DNA of 64,000 bases from Diphasiastrum complanatum (taxonomy: Eukaryota > Streptophyta > Lycopodiopsida > Lycopodiales > Lycopodiaceae): positions 10,031,184-10,095,183 of the forward strand of contig CM055097.1 in NCBI GenBank assembly GCA_029204225.1, written 5' to 3'. Numbering within the stretch: position 1 is the stretch's first letter; the number at the start of each line of letters is the position of its first letter. A program made the translations under genes and the position numbers. Positions 34,858 to 47,529 of the stretch are shown here, piece after piece. Under the pieces are notes generated by a model. That model worked only from the letters and a program-made list of their open reading frames with translations, searched no databases and was not told where the DNA came from.

Positions 34858-37800
34858 TTTCACGGCCCACAAAGTTCATTATCTACCAAAGCCTCCAAAG
34901 GATACACATACTACAACATGAAGCGATCGAGTTCGTTTACACTCTCAAACAATGAGGGTAGCTTAATGGAAGTAGCACCGTCCAGGACGGTTCCAAGGGC
35001 TAGATCCCAACCTTCGACACCAACTGGGAATTCACGTATGAAAAATGCAGCGGGACGCTCTTCACATAATACTCATCGGACAGTAATGACTTCCTTTGGG
35101 ATTTATTCACATTGTAAAGTCACTTCTTCATCTGGTCGTTGTTCCCCATCTGCACGTGGAGTCTCTCCCTCAAAAAGGTCACAAACACCACCATATCAGA
35201 TGAGGCAGCTGTCACTTTCACGTGTACCCCCTCCCAATCTTCGCACAGCTATATCAGATCGCAGTGACTCCTCTCGCTCCACCTCTGCACATTTAAGGCA
35301 TAAAAGAGATGCCTCTGTAGCCCGAGTTAATTCCCATTCTACCTGGATGGATTCCAACAACCACTTGAGATGGTCCACAGTTTCTGCAAGCCCATCCATC
35401 AGTTGCAGCTCTCCTACAAGCCTGGACCGGGAGTGTTTGAGCCCAAACTCCAGCAGGGGTTCAGTAACCTCACAATTTGATGAGGTTCAAGCTGTGTGTC
35501 TCACGACTGACTTGGGGCCTGATGAAAGAAGAATTTTGAGAAGTTATAACAGCGCTTTTGAGCAGCTATCAAATTTGCAGTTGAAACAGCAAGTAAGAAT
35601 CAATCACACAAAACTGATACTTCCTTTGCGGGAAGCATATCCCCGGACTTTTTGAAGCATTGGCAGCATATACATTGTCATGCTCCTGTAATGAGATTAT
35701 TGCTAGAAAGCTTGTATGCATCTTGCAAGCTTTTATCATATCCTTCTTTAACTCATCTTGGAGTTTTAGCCAGTCTTGTCTTGTATTTTCTGCAGTAATA
35801 GAGCATGATAAATTGATTACCGCAGGTCTCTCTTGGGAGTCCTCAAATCAACTTTCAGCCTTTCATGCCCGACAGCCCTACATCTTTCTCGAGCAATGCA
35901 AGCAGTTCTCTCCAGTACTCTAGTAGTTCAAACTCTATCTTAATCTTTGCAGCACAGTCCGAAAGGAGTGAGAGTGGTGCCAATGAGTCTGACGGTAGTC
36001 ATGGGGGTGATGGATTGTTCAGTGATGTGCACAAGGATACTCAGTCGAAGGAATCAAGTTTTAGTCACAGGGAAAAGGATGACTTGCTGACTGAGAGATT
36101 TAACATTAAGATGCATCAAGAGAACTTGAACATTTCCCACACATCTGAACTCAATTGTCTTTTTGCTACTGAACATGCTTCCAAACGTGAACTCATACTG
36201 CAAAAGGATAGTGATCCTTATACTCATAATACAGTGGCAGTTGAAAGCGTAGATGATCATGGCCTCTACTTGCCAGGCTCATCATATTTATCTTCTGTTC
36301 AGGGACTACAGCTTGTAACAGGAGGGGGGGCTGACATGATAAATGAGGAAGATAATATCTCCTGCACATTAGCTTTTCAGAGAGCCCAAAACATCCTAAA
36401 ACTTTGGTGTTCATCTCAGCTGGATCCGCAAAGGCAAAGTGCTTCTTTAGAGTTGCGACTGAATCTAAAGGATGACAAAGTTCTGGAAAAGCTGGAGCAA
36501 TGTCCGCGATTGGAGCTAGTAGGAGGAGAAACTTGCTGTACTGGTCCAAATGCAAGACATGCAAGTGCAATTGTGACACTAGGATCAGCAGAAGAAAGTA
36601 TGAGTATGAACATGGAACCAGCAGCTCGTACTTTTGGAGCCTTACAAAATTCAGGCTATGGCATCCAGTCATCAAATGGGCGGCAGGAGGGAAAAAGAGA
36701 GGTTTGGAGAGGCAAAAAATTTGGAGCACATAATTTAGCAAAGGAGCACACTGACTTTGATAAATTTGCATGCTCCACTGAAATTTGGCCTGGTGTTGGA
36801 AAGGGAATCAGTCCAACTTCAGTTTCTGTTGAACATGTTCCATCAACTTCTGAAGAAATGTTCTTGGTTGAAGGAAGTGGGGTGAATGCTATTAGTGGGG
36901 AAGACTGTGCTCTTATGCCTGCTACAAAAAGAAATGACAATGAGGAGATCAGTGCTACCGGTGATAACACGGTGCAGAATATTTGTAACGGGGATGGGAA
37001 GGAGACTCTGCAGTCTGAAGTTATCAAGCCAAAAGCTTGTAAACAAATTGGAGAGCAGTCTCCTTTATCCTTGGAAAAGCAGGACACTGCTGAAAATGGG
37101 TTGACTTTTGGAACTGATTTTCCTGATAGAGCCACAGGGATGACCTCAAATGGGGAAATTCACTATTCACTGACAGGAAATGATGTGGCAAAAGCTGCAA
37201 AGTTGTTCCAGAAAAATATAGATGAGAGGTTTTTAGATTATGGTCTAGATAGCTTGCAAGTACCTGAGTTCAGGAACAAATTTTCAGCTGAGTCTGCACT
37301 CTATCATATGGAGACCAAGCAAAGGGGGAACGACTATCCTCAGCTGTGTCTGGAAGTTGAAACAGAAGGATTTGACTTCTGTACGACATGTACGATTGTT
37401 AAGGATGAAGTTTGTTGTTCAGAAAAAAAAACCCCTGTCATGAATGACAAAATGCCTACTGATTCTGATGCTTTAGTCTTAACGGATGATACTAAAAGTC
37501 AAAATAACATGCCCTTTGTGAGCCATGCTTCTGGAAAAAATGAAGAAGTCAGAGTGCTGGATCTTCAACCGCTTTCATCTACCATCAGCGAAACATTCAA
37601 CTTGGTTTTTCATTTGACTAGCAATCATCCATCTAAGTTGACTGCCTGCAGAGAGAATGTAGTTGCAAATGCCACCACTGCCTCTGCAGATTATCATGGT
37701 GAGGGAGAAAAGTATGGTACCAGGATGCAGCTTGTTGAACCTATTCTGAGTGGATCTTCCTTAAATGAGGGAGAAAACCTTGACACTGGGATGCAGCTTA

Positions 37801-39114
37801 TTGAATCTATTTTGAGCAGATCTTCCTCAAATGCTCTCAATGATGAATCTTCCTTTTACCACTCAAATGCAGCTGTATCAGGTTCGTTTTGATGCAGTCT
37901 TTTTCAGTTTACTGTAACAGAAAGTGTCTAGTAATCCACTTTTCATTTATTTACATATCAGTCTGTTACTATATCAATTTTAGATGGTACTATTAGAATG
38001 GTGAGTATAATTCAAGATAGAGGAGTAGACTAATCATGTTAGTACTCACACACAACAAGATGATTGAACAATTCTCAGATTAATCATAACTCTGAAGAAC
38101 TCACTACAATGGAATGAAAGGTGGGGTGCCAGTCCTCCTTATATAATTTTCTAGTAGCCTTAGCAAAAGCTAAAAGCATAAAGCAAAAATCTTGTTCTAA
38201 TCATAGAACCCACGGTTCCAAGAACCGTGGAGTGAACCGTACCGGTTCATGAACCGTGGTACGGTTCATGTAATTAATTAATTAAACCCTATTATTGAAG
38301 TATAGAGCCCTACTATATGCAAGTGTTCTATGGCGAAACTAAAAATAATGTGCCCCCCTAAATATAGCTCGCAGGTGTGGCCCATTAACTTTAGGGGTCA
38401 AATTAACATTAATTTCTAACAGGTACAATGCTGTTTTAGGAACTAAAGAGCTCCAACTTTTTGTAATGTTTACTACTGGTAGAAATGTAGGTGTGGCTTC
38501 AGTAAATTGCAGGAAGTCAGAAAAAGCTAAGTCACCAAGCAGCCGTTAAATAGAAGCGACTTATGTTGTAGCGGATGTGCTTTTTTCTTATGTGCATTGC
38601 AGGGGACTCTATTACCACTAATGTGTTTGCACCTTCTCCTGGTACCAACACTCATGTGTGTGCATCTTCATCCAGCCTTTTGTGGGATAAAAGATTACTG
38701 GAGGCCACTGACACAATCTTGTTTTGTAGTTCAATAGTGCATGATATTACCTACAAAGCTTCTACTTTAGCCATTGAACAAGATGCATCCAAACTTGTGA
38801 CTTTTCCAGCAGCTACTAACAAGGACCTACCAGTGTTCTTCAAAGGTATCAAGAAACAAAATGGAATTAGGGGGAAAGCAGCTAAGGGCTGTAAAATTCA
38901 AGGCTTAGGGGCAGATCAAATTACACGACAAAAGCTGATTTACATGCAACAGCAGAATAGGATCAACAGTACCATAGTATCACATCCAGAAAACTCAGCT
39001 ATGCAAATTGATGTGAAACAGCAAGAAGAACCAGTCATTACTGTCATCAAAAGCAACCAGACTAAGGAAATGCCAAGAAATGGCCAACCCAAATGCCGCT
39101 GCACTATATTATGA
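34858..39114 (+). CDS. Serine-rich host protein ending in a CaaX-type motif, 3' exons
   Basis: Three exons join in frame: 34858-35592, 35826-37881 and 38603-39114, with GT-AG borders CAA|GTAAGA, CGCAG|GTC, TCAG|GTTCGT and TTGCAG|GGG. They encode about 1100 residues without a stop. The first 200 residues are basic and Ser/Pro-rich, with many SP/TP sites (MKRSSSF, SPSKRSQTPP), as in cytoskeleton-linked proteins. The middle is acidic and low in known motifs. The end is KCRCTIL, where CTIL fits a CaaX box. With Leu last, geranylgeranylation and membrane attachment would be predicted. An ATG at 34852 overlaps the acceptor; the true start is here, at 34918, or in an upstream exon. I do not recognise the family. 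Confidence 0.75.
35593..35825 (+). other. Short intron of the host gene
   Basis: This 233-bp, T-rich intron has phase 0, donor GTAAGA and acceptor ACCGCAG. Reading through it meets a stop within 65 bases. Confidence 0.8.
37882..38602 (+). other. Second intron of the host gene, with a transposon-like insert
   Basis: This 721-bp phase-1 intron has donor GTTCGT and acceptor CATTGCAG. It holds an array of GAACCGT motifs with TTAATTAATTAA (38205-38285), probably the end of a transposon, perhaps with flanking DNA to about 38430. Confidence 0.75.
38205..38285. repeat. GAACCGT motif array in the intron
   Basis: About six GAACC/GGTTC motifs in alternating orientation follow CATAGAACC and precede TAATTAATTAATTAA. 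Its complement has the same order of parts as 16345-16482. Confidence 0.8.
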
Positions 39115-39930
39115 CTGTTTGTCTATTTTGATTGGTATATCTGCATTGGCTGGTACAGTTCAGAGATTTTTTCAACAAGTTCAAGTTGAAAAAGCTTTTA
39201 GGGATTGCGATCAAGCCATGAAAATTTGTTGGCGTTCGCTGCTATGTCAATCATAGCTAAATATTTGAGCAAGGAGAAATGTCTCAAGAACTCTTCATGG
39301 GAGTTGGCCATATGTCTGTCAAGATAGCTTCTTGTTCAAGAGCTTGTACTGGATATTGCTACTTACCAGAAATGCCAAGGCATTGAAGAGTATTCATGAC
39401 GAAAGATTACAAGGATCAGCATTTGTGTATGTTGTCACGTGTAGACATGCTTAAAAGAGTAGACCATTTGCCTACAAGATAAGATGGCATCAAGCAGGCT
39501 TGCTGTTTGAAGTTGATTAAATTAAGAAAAGAGCATAGAGCTGTTGCTTTTGGCCTCAATATCCACTTCCAAATTTCAATGTTGGACGGAGCATGAACTA
39601 TTTGCAGTTTCTTTGACCTGCAACTGATTTGTATTTCTATATTCTCTATCATGTCATTTGTAAACATCTTGGCAACCATCGTTTGGTGTGCTGTAGTAAA
39701 ACCATACCCAGTGGAGTGCAATGCTGCAAGGTCATTCAGAAAATGTGGGGTTATGGAGAGACATTTCTCTTGGTGATCGACCTTCACTCTTCTCCTGTCA
39801 CAATTTTCCGCAACTCCTTTTCAATGAGAATGTTTTTCATCTTGAACTTCCAGACTGAAGCAATGATTTAACTTTCAACTTTTATGAATTCGGTTCATGA
39901 ATTTAGGATTGTCAACAAAATGTAAATTTT
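39115..39930 (+). other. Probable 3' UTR and downstream DNA of the host gene
   Basis: Unique AT-rich sequence without coding support follows the stop. Several AATGAA/AATGTAA-type strings (39820-39925) could serve as polyadenylation signals; none is decisive. Confidence 0.45.
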
Positions 39931-40427
39931 TTTTCCCAAGTAGGTATCCAGTTGGTTATTGGGTACAACATTATTAACATTTTTTATATTGGAATAAGAA
40001 GTTACTCCTAGTGAATAGAGTTAAATTGTGCTTGTTGATTTTTTAATCCATATATTTTTTTCCTTTCCTGATAGTAAAACATCGATTATTTTTGTTGTTG
40101 CATTCTAATTGATTTTGGTCACTAGAAATTGGATGAGCAAAAGCTTTTAGCAAGATACTGGTTGAAGGTGAAATTCAGTTGGGACTAATGAAATAACCGA
40201 TAATCCTTGACATGAATATTTGGTACTTTAGTCTAAAAGTTTATTAGTTATGCCTCGCCATTTCGGACTAGGCCAGAAATGTAATTAATAACCTTGTGAG
40301 AGCCCAGGCATACTCATTAGGACATGTGGCTAGCATGGTGTTTGATGACTATAAATGCATGTAAAGGAGATCAAACGTAATTGGATGAGAATTAGAATCC
40401 TATAGGAAATATTCCTCGGCCCCAGGG

Positions 40428-40441
40428 GCTTATATATACCT
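40428..40441 (+). promoter_or_regulatory. TATA-box-like sequence of an unidentified promoter
   Basis: TTATATATA follows a GC-richer stretch and precedes a pyrimidine-rich stretch, a usual plant promoter layout. No transcript body could be assigned; a decayed solo LTR is an alternative. Confidence 0.35.
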
Positions 40442-40968
40442 ATAGGAACTCGCCCTACTCCTCACCTATTTTCCTGTTTTCAGTTGCCAGGATCCTCTCC
40501 TCTCGTGTATTCAATCGCCACTGCTTGGGGGAGAAGCTGATTGGGGTTTGACTTTCAGTTTCCAGTTGGTTGGGTGGTTTGGCTCCACAATAGTCCTTTA
40601 GGCACATGCAATAGTATCTAGAGGATCTTCATTTGGCAATCATTACAGGTCCCTAGATGTGTAAGTGGGCTCGCTTGACATTTTGAGTATGTCATGGTAA
40701 AAAAAAATAGTCATGACCATGCCAAAATAAGATTATCCTTGTAGAAAAAGATGATTGGCTTAAAGAGTTGACTTTGGATTGGGCCAATCATGAGGAACTT
40801 CTATTTCTATAAAGAGTGCTCATTTTGTAAAAGGCATCACCATTATGATAATGCAAGCTTGAGGCTTTTCTCCTCCCTCTTGTCCTCTCTCTCCTACTTT
40901 CTTGTGGTCTTCTCTCCATTTTTTTCCTCTCCACCATTTTGTCCTTCCCCACACTTCTGCTCCACAAC

Positions 40969-41024
<56 letters not shown>
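40969..41024. repeat. (C)n(CT)n microsatellite
   Basis: About ten C residues lead into some 22 CT units. Confidence 0.93.
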
Positions 41025-41027
<3 letters not shown>

Positions 41028-42330
41028 TCCCATTCACTTAAAAGTAATGGGCATCCTTCAATGACAAATGATTTTACCTTACTGAATACAAAGTAGAATA
41101 TTTGTTTTGTTTTGTTTCAAAATTACTTGTTTTGGTTAAATTTTAATGTACCTACTACTCACTCTCTTTTTATGGCAAAGTTACTTCCATTGTAGATAGC
41201 ATCAATTGTGCATAAGCCTCTCTACTTTTTTGCTTGTTTCGATTAGGGTTGGTCCATGGGATTCCAAAATAGCTCCTCATTGGTCTGAAGCCTGCACCCT
41301 ATGCTACACATCGTAGCTTTAGCCAAGGCTTTGACAAGTGTTCTTCATGAAGCATGTCAAAAATCTTGCAACATTTTGCAGCATCACCAAGGAGCTAGGA
41401 GTTTCCACTTCGATATCACCATGTTTATTCATTTATGTTGGCTTTTATGTGAAACATTGGTCTCATTAGTTTAATTGTGCAAGTTAAAGAAACTAGTCAT
41501 GTGTCGGTCAAGGCTCCCACTTCTGAGAGCGATAGGTTTATGAGAATTTTTTTGAGGCGTTGTTGGCCGCAAGAAAGGGATTTTTGCACTTTTGGTCCTC
41601 TATTCAATACCATGAGTAGAAATTTTTTTTGGATTGCATCAACCATGAAAAATATAGAAGATTTGCTTGTGTATTTTTGTAGGCTTGTATGCACTTCTAA
41701 GTTCTAGCATGCATAAAGTAGTGATTTCTATCTTCTAGCTATTTCTAGATGTGCAACCAAATTCGGCTAAAAATCATTGATGAACTAAATGTGTTTTGAT
41801 CTCTGATTGTTCACGGACCTTTACCAAAAGGGATGTTGTATTCTCTTCCTAGAAGACAAGTTTCTTGACCCAACAAGCAAGACTCAAGATCGGCCTTCAA
41901 TGGTCATTGATCCACATCATGAATAAGCCTCATCAATACTCCAAGATCAACAATGGCTTACACATCTTCCATGAGCTATTGGTCTCTTAATCTTGCTTGA
42001 GACTTGAACACATTTCACAAGTCATCAAGATAAAGACAACCACATGACAAATACACTCCACGTAGACGCACTATTAGATCATAATGCCCTTTATGGTAAG
42101 TAGTAGTGAACCAAAAATACCATTTGTTGACAAAGAATGAAACTTGGATCTTAATCGGTTTTCCACCAAACAGTTGAATCATTGATGCAAGAGAAGTACA
42201 AAGTATTCAAGATAGCATATCCATAAGAAGCAAATGACATGAGAATCTTTATAGAATCACATTAGAAATGGACAAATGATTACAAAAAATTGAAAGGGAT
42301 GTGGATTTATGTAGATTGGGCACATGAGAC

Positions 42331-42669
42331 CTAGAAATGGAAATCCCAAAGCTCACATTCACAAAGAGGAAGCTTAGTGCTCTTCTTTGCAAATGAGCCA
42401 AAATATTCAAAAATTGATGTCTCTTGCCTACTTATAGACAATGCCTTAACTTAACTAAACATAACTATCTTGAATGACAGTTAGCCCTTTTTAAGTCTTA
42501 TTAGATGTATTTGGCCCTCATTGGCCTATTATCCTTATTAAGGTACTTTGAAGGGCCTAAAGAGGGAACTGCCTTATTCTTAAGACGAATAGCTCCTTTT
42601 GGACCTAACAAAGTTTACACTGGATATTATAATGCATTTCTAACACAAATGTACTAAAAGTACATGACA
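42331..42669 (-). repeat. 3' LTR of element E
   Basis: It matches 48188-48670 over its length. Read on the minus strand it starts TGTCATGTACTTTTAGTACA after the purine tract AGGAGGAG, which places the LTR border at 42669. The far end is set only by where similarity stops. Confidence 0.7.
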
Positions 42670-42850
42670 CTCCTCCTACTTAAACATTTTTGTCCTAAAA
42701 AATGAAGATGTTTGCTTAATAAACTTGGATGCTCCAATTAAGTAGTCTTGATTGAGAATGTCATATCCAGTAGCTTCATGGTAGTAGTCGTGGCCATTGT
42801 TGAAAAAATGAGTTGTTGACCCAAGAATTGTCTTCATTGGAGAGGTTTTT

Positions 42851-43932
42851 TCAGTGAATTACATATTCTTTGATTATCTTGCCATTTTGCAATACCTTGT
42901 CCTGATATCCAACAACTTTGGCTGGTTCTAGAACCATATTACCTTCATGATCCAAAGGTGGTAGAGTAGCAGTTGCAGTTGAGTGCTCTCTCAAACTCTT
43001 CTTCAAAAGAGAGACATGAAACACTAGATGCATACAGGTTGTTGATGGTAGATCCAATTCATAATTCAACTCCCTGATCTTCTTCACAATCTTGAAAGGT
43101 CCATAAAATCTTAAAGCCAACTTTTTGCTTTGAGTTTTTTTCAGCTTAGTGTATCTATAAGATTGTAACCTCAAATACACAAAATCTCCTACAACAAAAT
43201 CACAAAAAGTCATTTTTTGATCATCGTATTGCTTCATTCGTATATGTGCTACTTTTATATGCTCCCGATTAGCTTCAAAATATCATTCATGTGCCGAACC
43301 TAATCCACAATAGCTGGAATTACAACCTCTGACAGATCCACACTAATAGATTGTAATGGTTCATGGCCATATAATGTAAAGAAGGGTTATGCCAATCGAC
43401 ACGTGTGGAGTGCTGTTAGACCAAAATTCAGCTAATTACAATGACTCTATCAACCTTATCTAGTGATCTAAAACAATATGTCACAGATAACACTCCAGCT
43501 ATTGGTTGATCCTTTTCATCTGTCCATTAGTTTTCGGATGAAATGATGTACTTAAACACGTCTTAGTGCCCAACTTGTCCATTAATAACCTCCGAAAAGT
43601 GGAAATAAATCTGTCATCTTTGTCGCTCACTATCTCCTTTGGTATCCCACGTGATTTGAAGACGTTCTTCAAAAATATCTGTGCTATTTGGGATGCACTG
43701 TCAATAGTTTTATAAGGTAAGAAATGTGCATATTTTGTAAGAAGATTCACCACCACATAGATACCATCGTATCCTCCAGACATTGTCGGCAAGGTATGAA
43801 GTCCATGCTAATACTTGTCCAATGATGTCTAGGAATTGATAGTGGATGCAATAAACTTGGTTGCTTGACATGTTTCACCTTATTCACTTGACAAGAGAGA
43901 CATTCTTACACACACATGCATGCGCGCATGTG

Positions 43933-43985
<53 letters not shown>

Positions 43986-44690
43986 TGGATTATTCTCCTT
44001 TACAGTCTGTAGAATTACAAGTGTTTTTACACAGTCACAGAAATACATGAAGTTTGACAACAATGTTGAAAATTTTCTCTCACTACAAAATTCAACATTG
44101 TCGCAGTCAATTTTCTCTTAAAGCAACACTGTCAAAAATTGTGAGTAGAAATACAGTGTCGCATTTTTTGCATTTTTTGGCCTGTCAGAAATTGCGAGTA
44201 AAAATGTAGAGTCGCATTTTTCAATACTTGTGGAATAAACTTGGATTTAGGAGCAAGCACAACTCTAGAATTATCATACAACAATATTTCTCCTTGCCTC
44301 CTATAACGAGGGTGAATAATATAATCAATATTCTATAATTCTTCCCAAATCCCTTTTAAATTAGGATCCTCCATATACTCCGCTTGAATGTCTTTTATCC
44401 AATCAACATTTAGTAAAGTTATCGTGGAATTGTGCTGAGTCTTAAATTTGACCACAACATTATGTGCTCCTCCGTTAAATGGTGATCCAAAATTTCGCTC
44501 TGGTGTTCCACCATATAAGCTACATATTCCTCAGTAGAATCTTATAATGACTTCATCTATAAAGACCATATTCTTGATAACGCATCTACAATTACATTAT
44601 CTTTCCCTTTAAAATATTCAATATTAAAATCATAAGGTTGAACCTGTGACAAGCATATTGTATGCTTATCGTTCAATTATTTTTGGCTTA
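42851..44690 (-). pseudogene. Element E RNase H and integrase remnants
   Basis: On the minus strand: RNase H end with GKDNVIVDALSR (near 44600), a linker with GEILLYDNSRVVLAPKS (44310-44250), the second half of the integrase finger (CLSCQVNKVKH, about 43905-43870), the core with SDKDDRF (near 43625) and a Glu-to-Lys-like change in the NGQMKRIN motif, and the integrase tail with GPF (43237-42851). Stops and frameshifts separate the parts. An insert of about 320 bp (43920-44230) with a (CA)n tract splits the finger. Confidence 0.82.
43915..44230. other. Insert in the integrase finger of element E, with (CA)n
   Basis: Coding similarity stops at the CLSC motif and resumes near 44230. Between them are a (CA)n run (43938-43981) and AT-rich sequence with two GTCGCATTTTT strings. 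No terminal repeat was found, so its class is unknown. Confidence 0.5.
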
Positions 44691-44714
44691 GGAAATATTT
44701 CAAACCATTGACCC

Positions 44715-45354
44715 ATGTGTTCAGTATATGGATTTTCCATTCATTTTCTATCTCACTACTGATTTATTGTATGTATATACACATCAGTTGCAGTAGTTAT
44801 GAAGATTACAATTGTGCCCGTAATAGTCGTGAAGTGATGCAGTTACTGCATAGTGAACGGTGACATAGTCTGTAGTGCACAGAGCAGATGATGAGCTCCA
44901 TTTTGACTAGTGATAGTTGTGGAATGACTATCCGTACTAGAGAAAGGAATTCTCATAAAGCATTTTTTAGTGAAAACACGCATAAAGAAAATAGAGAATT
45001 TGTGTTAAGCTGTTGTAAATACAACGATCAGATCACGATCCTGTGCCCGAGAATGGTTCACAGTAGTAGCGCACTATTTGTTGTGATCTTACTATGCTAA
45101 TTACAGATTGAATACTATCTCTACTTCTTGAATTACTTTCACTCTCTCTAAAGATCTATGATCCTACGAAATCAGATAGTTTGATACAAAGGAGTTCACG
45201 GAGGAACTTTGATTCACGCTACCATTGATTATTGACTCGTGTATTGAGTATGGATTGTCTATTCATTCTCTATCTCGCTACTTATTTATTGTATGTATAT
45301 ACACATCAGTTGTAGTAGTCATGAAGATTACAACTGTGTGGGTAACAGTCGTAC
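44715..45354 (-). mobile_element. TRIM-like element: two direct repeats around a short interior
   Basis: About 115 bp at 44715-44833 recur at 45239-45354 with roughly 80 percent identity by eye, both starting TGT and sharing TTTATTGTATGTATATACACATCAGTTG-type sequence. The 400-bp interior has no coding region. Beside the right repeat the minus strand reads ATGGTAGCGTGAATC, weakly like a primer site. Size fits a TRIM; a duplicated LTR fragment is the alternative. Confidence 0.45.
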
Positions 45355-45620
45355 GTCGTCATCCACCTAGCAAGTGCCACGTGGAAATATGGGATTGGAC
45401 CTGAAATATGAAATGGATAAGACTCAACAACCAAATTTGTTGAAGTCATTTGTTTGGTAACCCTCGAATAATAGTTTTAGGTATGTTCGACACTACGTCG
45501 ACAATACATGTATTTTTCTAGATGATCTTCAAAACCTTCGACACTATCTCGACAATGCGAGTGAAATTGTAGAGTAAGTAGTTTAATATAATAGAATGAT
45601 TGAAAGAATGAAATCCAACA
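45355..45620 (-). repeat. 3' LTR of copia X, partial
   Basis: It matches 47700-47962 and 58975-59235, including the repeated TTCGACACT/CTCGACAATG strings. The LTR border at 45620 precedes a polypurine tract (CTCTCCCTTAATG on the plus strand). The (GA) part of the other LTRs is missing. Confidence 0.75.
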
Positions 45621-45639
45621 CTCTCCCTTAATGTGAACT

Positions 45640-47464
45640 TATAAAAATCTAGATATTAAGTTGCGCATACTGCTAACTTAGAATGATTGTCGATTGATAA
45701 CACTTTAGTAAATATAAATATATTTGTTGTCATGAGCTCTGTTCTGCAATAGATTAGAATAATCTCCATTTCGAGTACTTTGTCTCTAACAAAATGATAC
45801 TTTATCTCAATTTGCTTGCTCCAAAAATGATACCTAAGATTAACAAATAAAGCAATTGTACTAAGATTGTCGCAAAAGATGAAAGTTGCTTGTAACGACA
45901 TCTGTCGAAGATAATGCAGTCAAATTCTACTTCTTGATGTTCCAAGAGACAGGACCTTTGTTGAATACAAAGACATATCATGATGTCAAATATCTATTGT
46001 CCACATCTCTAGCCCAATCTGTATATGTAAAACCTTGAAGAAGATTAACATGGTCATTCAAATTTCTACCATAACAAATGCAATAATTCTATGTCAACTA
46101 TAAAGCTTTCCAATGAATGAAACCTAGATTCGACATGTATTGGCTTAGTGTACTAATTGATTAAGAAATGTCAAGTCTAGTACATATCATGGCATACATG
46201 AGATAACCAATAATAACATGATCTGGATATTGTTTTATTTGCTCAATTTCTTCAAAAGACTAGGGACACTGATCCTTCAAATATTTCGACCCTCATACCT
46301 AATGGGTGTTTCCCTTCAACTCATAGCCTTGGGGTTGAGACGTATACATGTCTTCTTCGATAACTTTATGTAAAAATGTAGTTTGCATATCCATCTGGTG
46401 AATTTCTAGATTTGTCACGATTGCAAATGAAAGTAAAAGTTTGATCAATGAATGTTTGACCACGAGACTGAAAGTTTTCAAATAATCCACATTGAGATTT
46501 GAGAGAATCCTATGGTGACTAATATTGCCTTCCATCAATCAACTGAACCATTGCTTTGTACTTGATTTGATGAACCCATTTGCAAGAAATGATATTCCTA
46601 CCAAATGGCAAGTTTGTAACAGTCCATGTCTGGTTTTTAGTAAGAGATTGATACTCCTTGTCCATCGCTAATTTCCACTGACCTGGATCTGGGCTAGAAA
46701 TTGCCTCTGAGTAATTGATAGGCTCCTCGACAAGATAATAAGTGGCTTTGGCGTTGTCGATAAATTTGTTAGAAAAAAATTTGTTTTGATTCGATCTTCG
46801 ATGAATTGGCTTTTCAGGCTACTGATGTTGTGGTTGGAATCTGTACAAAAGCGATACAACCGAAAGTTCGAATATGCCTTACCGAAGGTTTTGAACCTAT
46901 CCACACCTCCTCAGGTGTTTTGTCGACTAAGGCTTTGGCTGTAAGTTGATTCTGAATATATGTAGTTGTCGAGACGGCTTCTTCCTAAAAAGTCTTTGAT
47001 AATCTTGCATGTAGAATCATACTTGTCACACTTTCAATAAGTGTCCGATTTTTACGTTCAGCTAGTCCATTAGACTGTGAAGAATAGCTGGTGGTATATA
47101 GCATAAAAATGCCATGAGCTTTGTAGTAATCTCTGAATTCAATCGAAATGAATTCCCCTCCACCATCAGTCTGAATTGCCTTGCTTCTCTTGGATTGTCC
47201 TTCTTGAATAATCGTCGATAAAAGTCATAAGTATTTTTCTCCCCCTATAGAGAGAGTCTTCATGGGTCCACATATGTCATTGTGCACAATATCTAACACA
47301 CCTTTGGATGTGTATTGAGAATCAAACTTGAAGGGAGTTCTAGCATGCTTGGCTAGAATACAGCTGCGACAAATTGTACGATCTGAAATATTGTTGTAGT
47401 TGCAAGACAAGTCATGTGACAAATTTTTCAAAGCAGTATGTATTGCTGAATGATGAAAATACAT
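45640..47464 (-). pseudogene. Copia X integrase, RT and RNase H remnants
   Basis: On the minus strand: pre-integrase finger and integrase start (HSAIHTALKNLS, CRSCILAKHARTPF, DIVHNDICGPM; 47464-47225), an RT piece (DMQTTFLHKVIEEDMYTSQP; 46420-46330) and RNase H with KHF/KYHFVRDKVLE (45830-45780). The reading jumps from the RT start to a segment near RNase H at about 46298, so the catalytic YVDD part is deleted. Many stops. Confidence 0.8.
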
Positions 47465-47529
47465 CCACTGTCTACTCCGATTACACTATAATAATAGCGC
47501 ATCTAATTCTACTATAAATGTTGCTCATA

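Larger units (their letters stand above)
39931..42330. other. Intergenic region without supported genes
   Basis: No coding region is supported. A TATA-box sequence (GGCTTATATATACC, 40428-40441) with a downstream CT-rich leader looks like an LTR or gene promoter, but no body was found. A (C)n(CT)n tract lies at 40969-41024. Sequence near 41700-41820 is similar to 63340-63440, so part of this is old repeat. Confidence 0.5.

Noticed and set aside
36193-36771. 192-codon minus-strand frame opposite the host exon
   Set aside because: It is antisense to a frame that is open through the whole exon with correct splice borders. No independent evidence.
40790-41096. Frames running through the CT tract
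   Set aside because: They consist mostly of Ser-Leu from the microsatellite.
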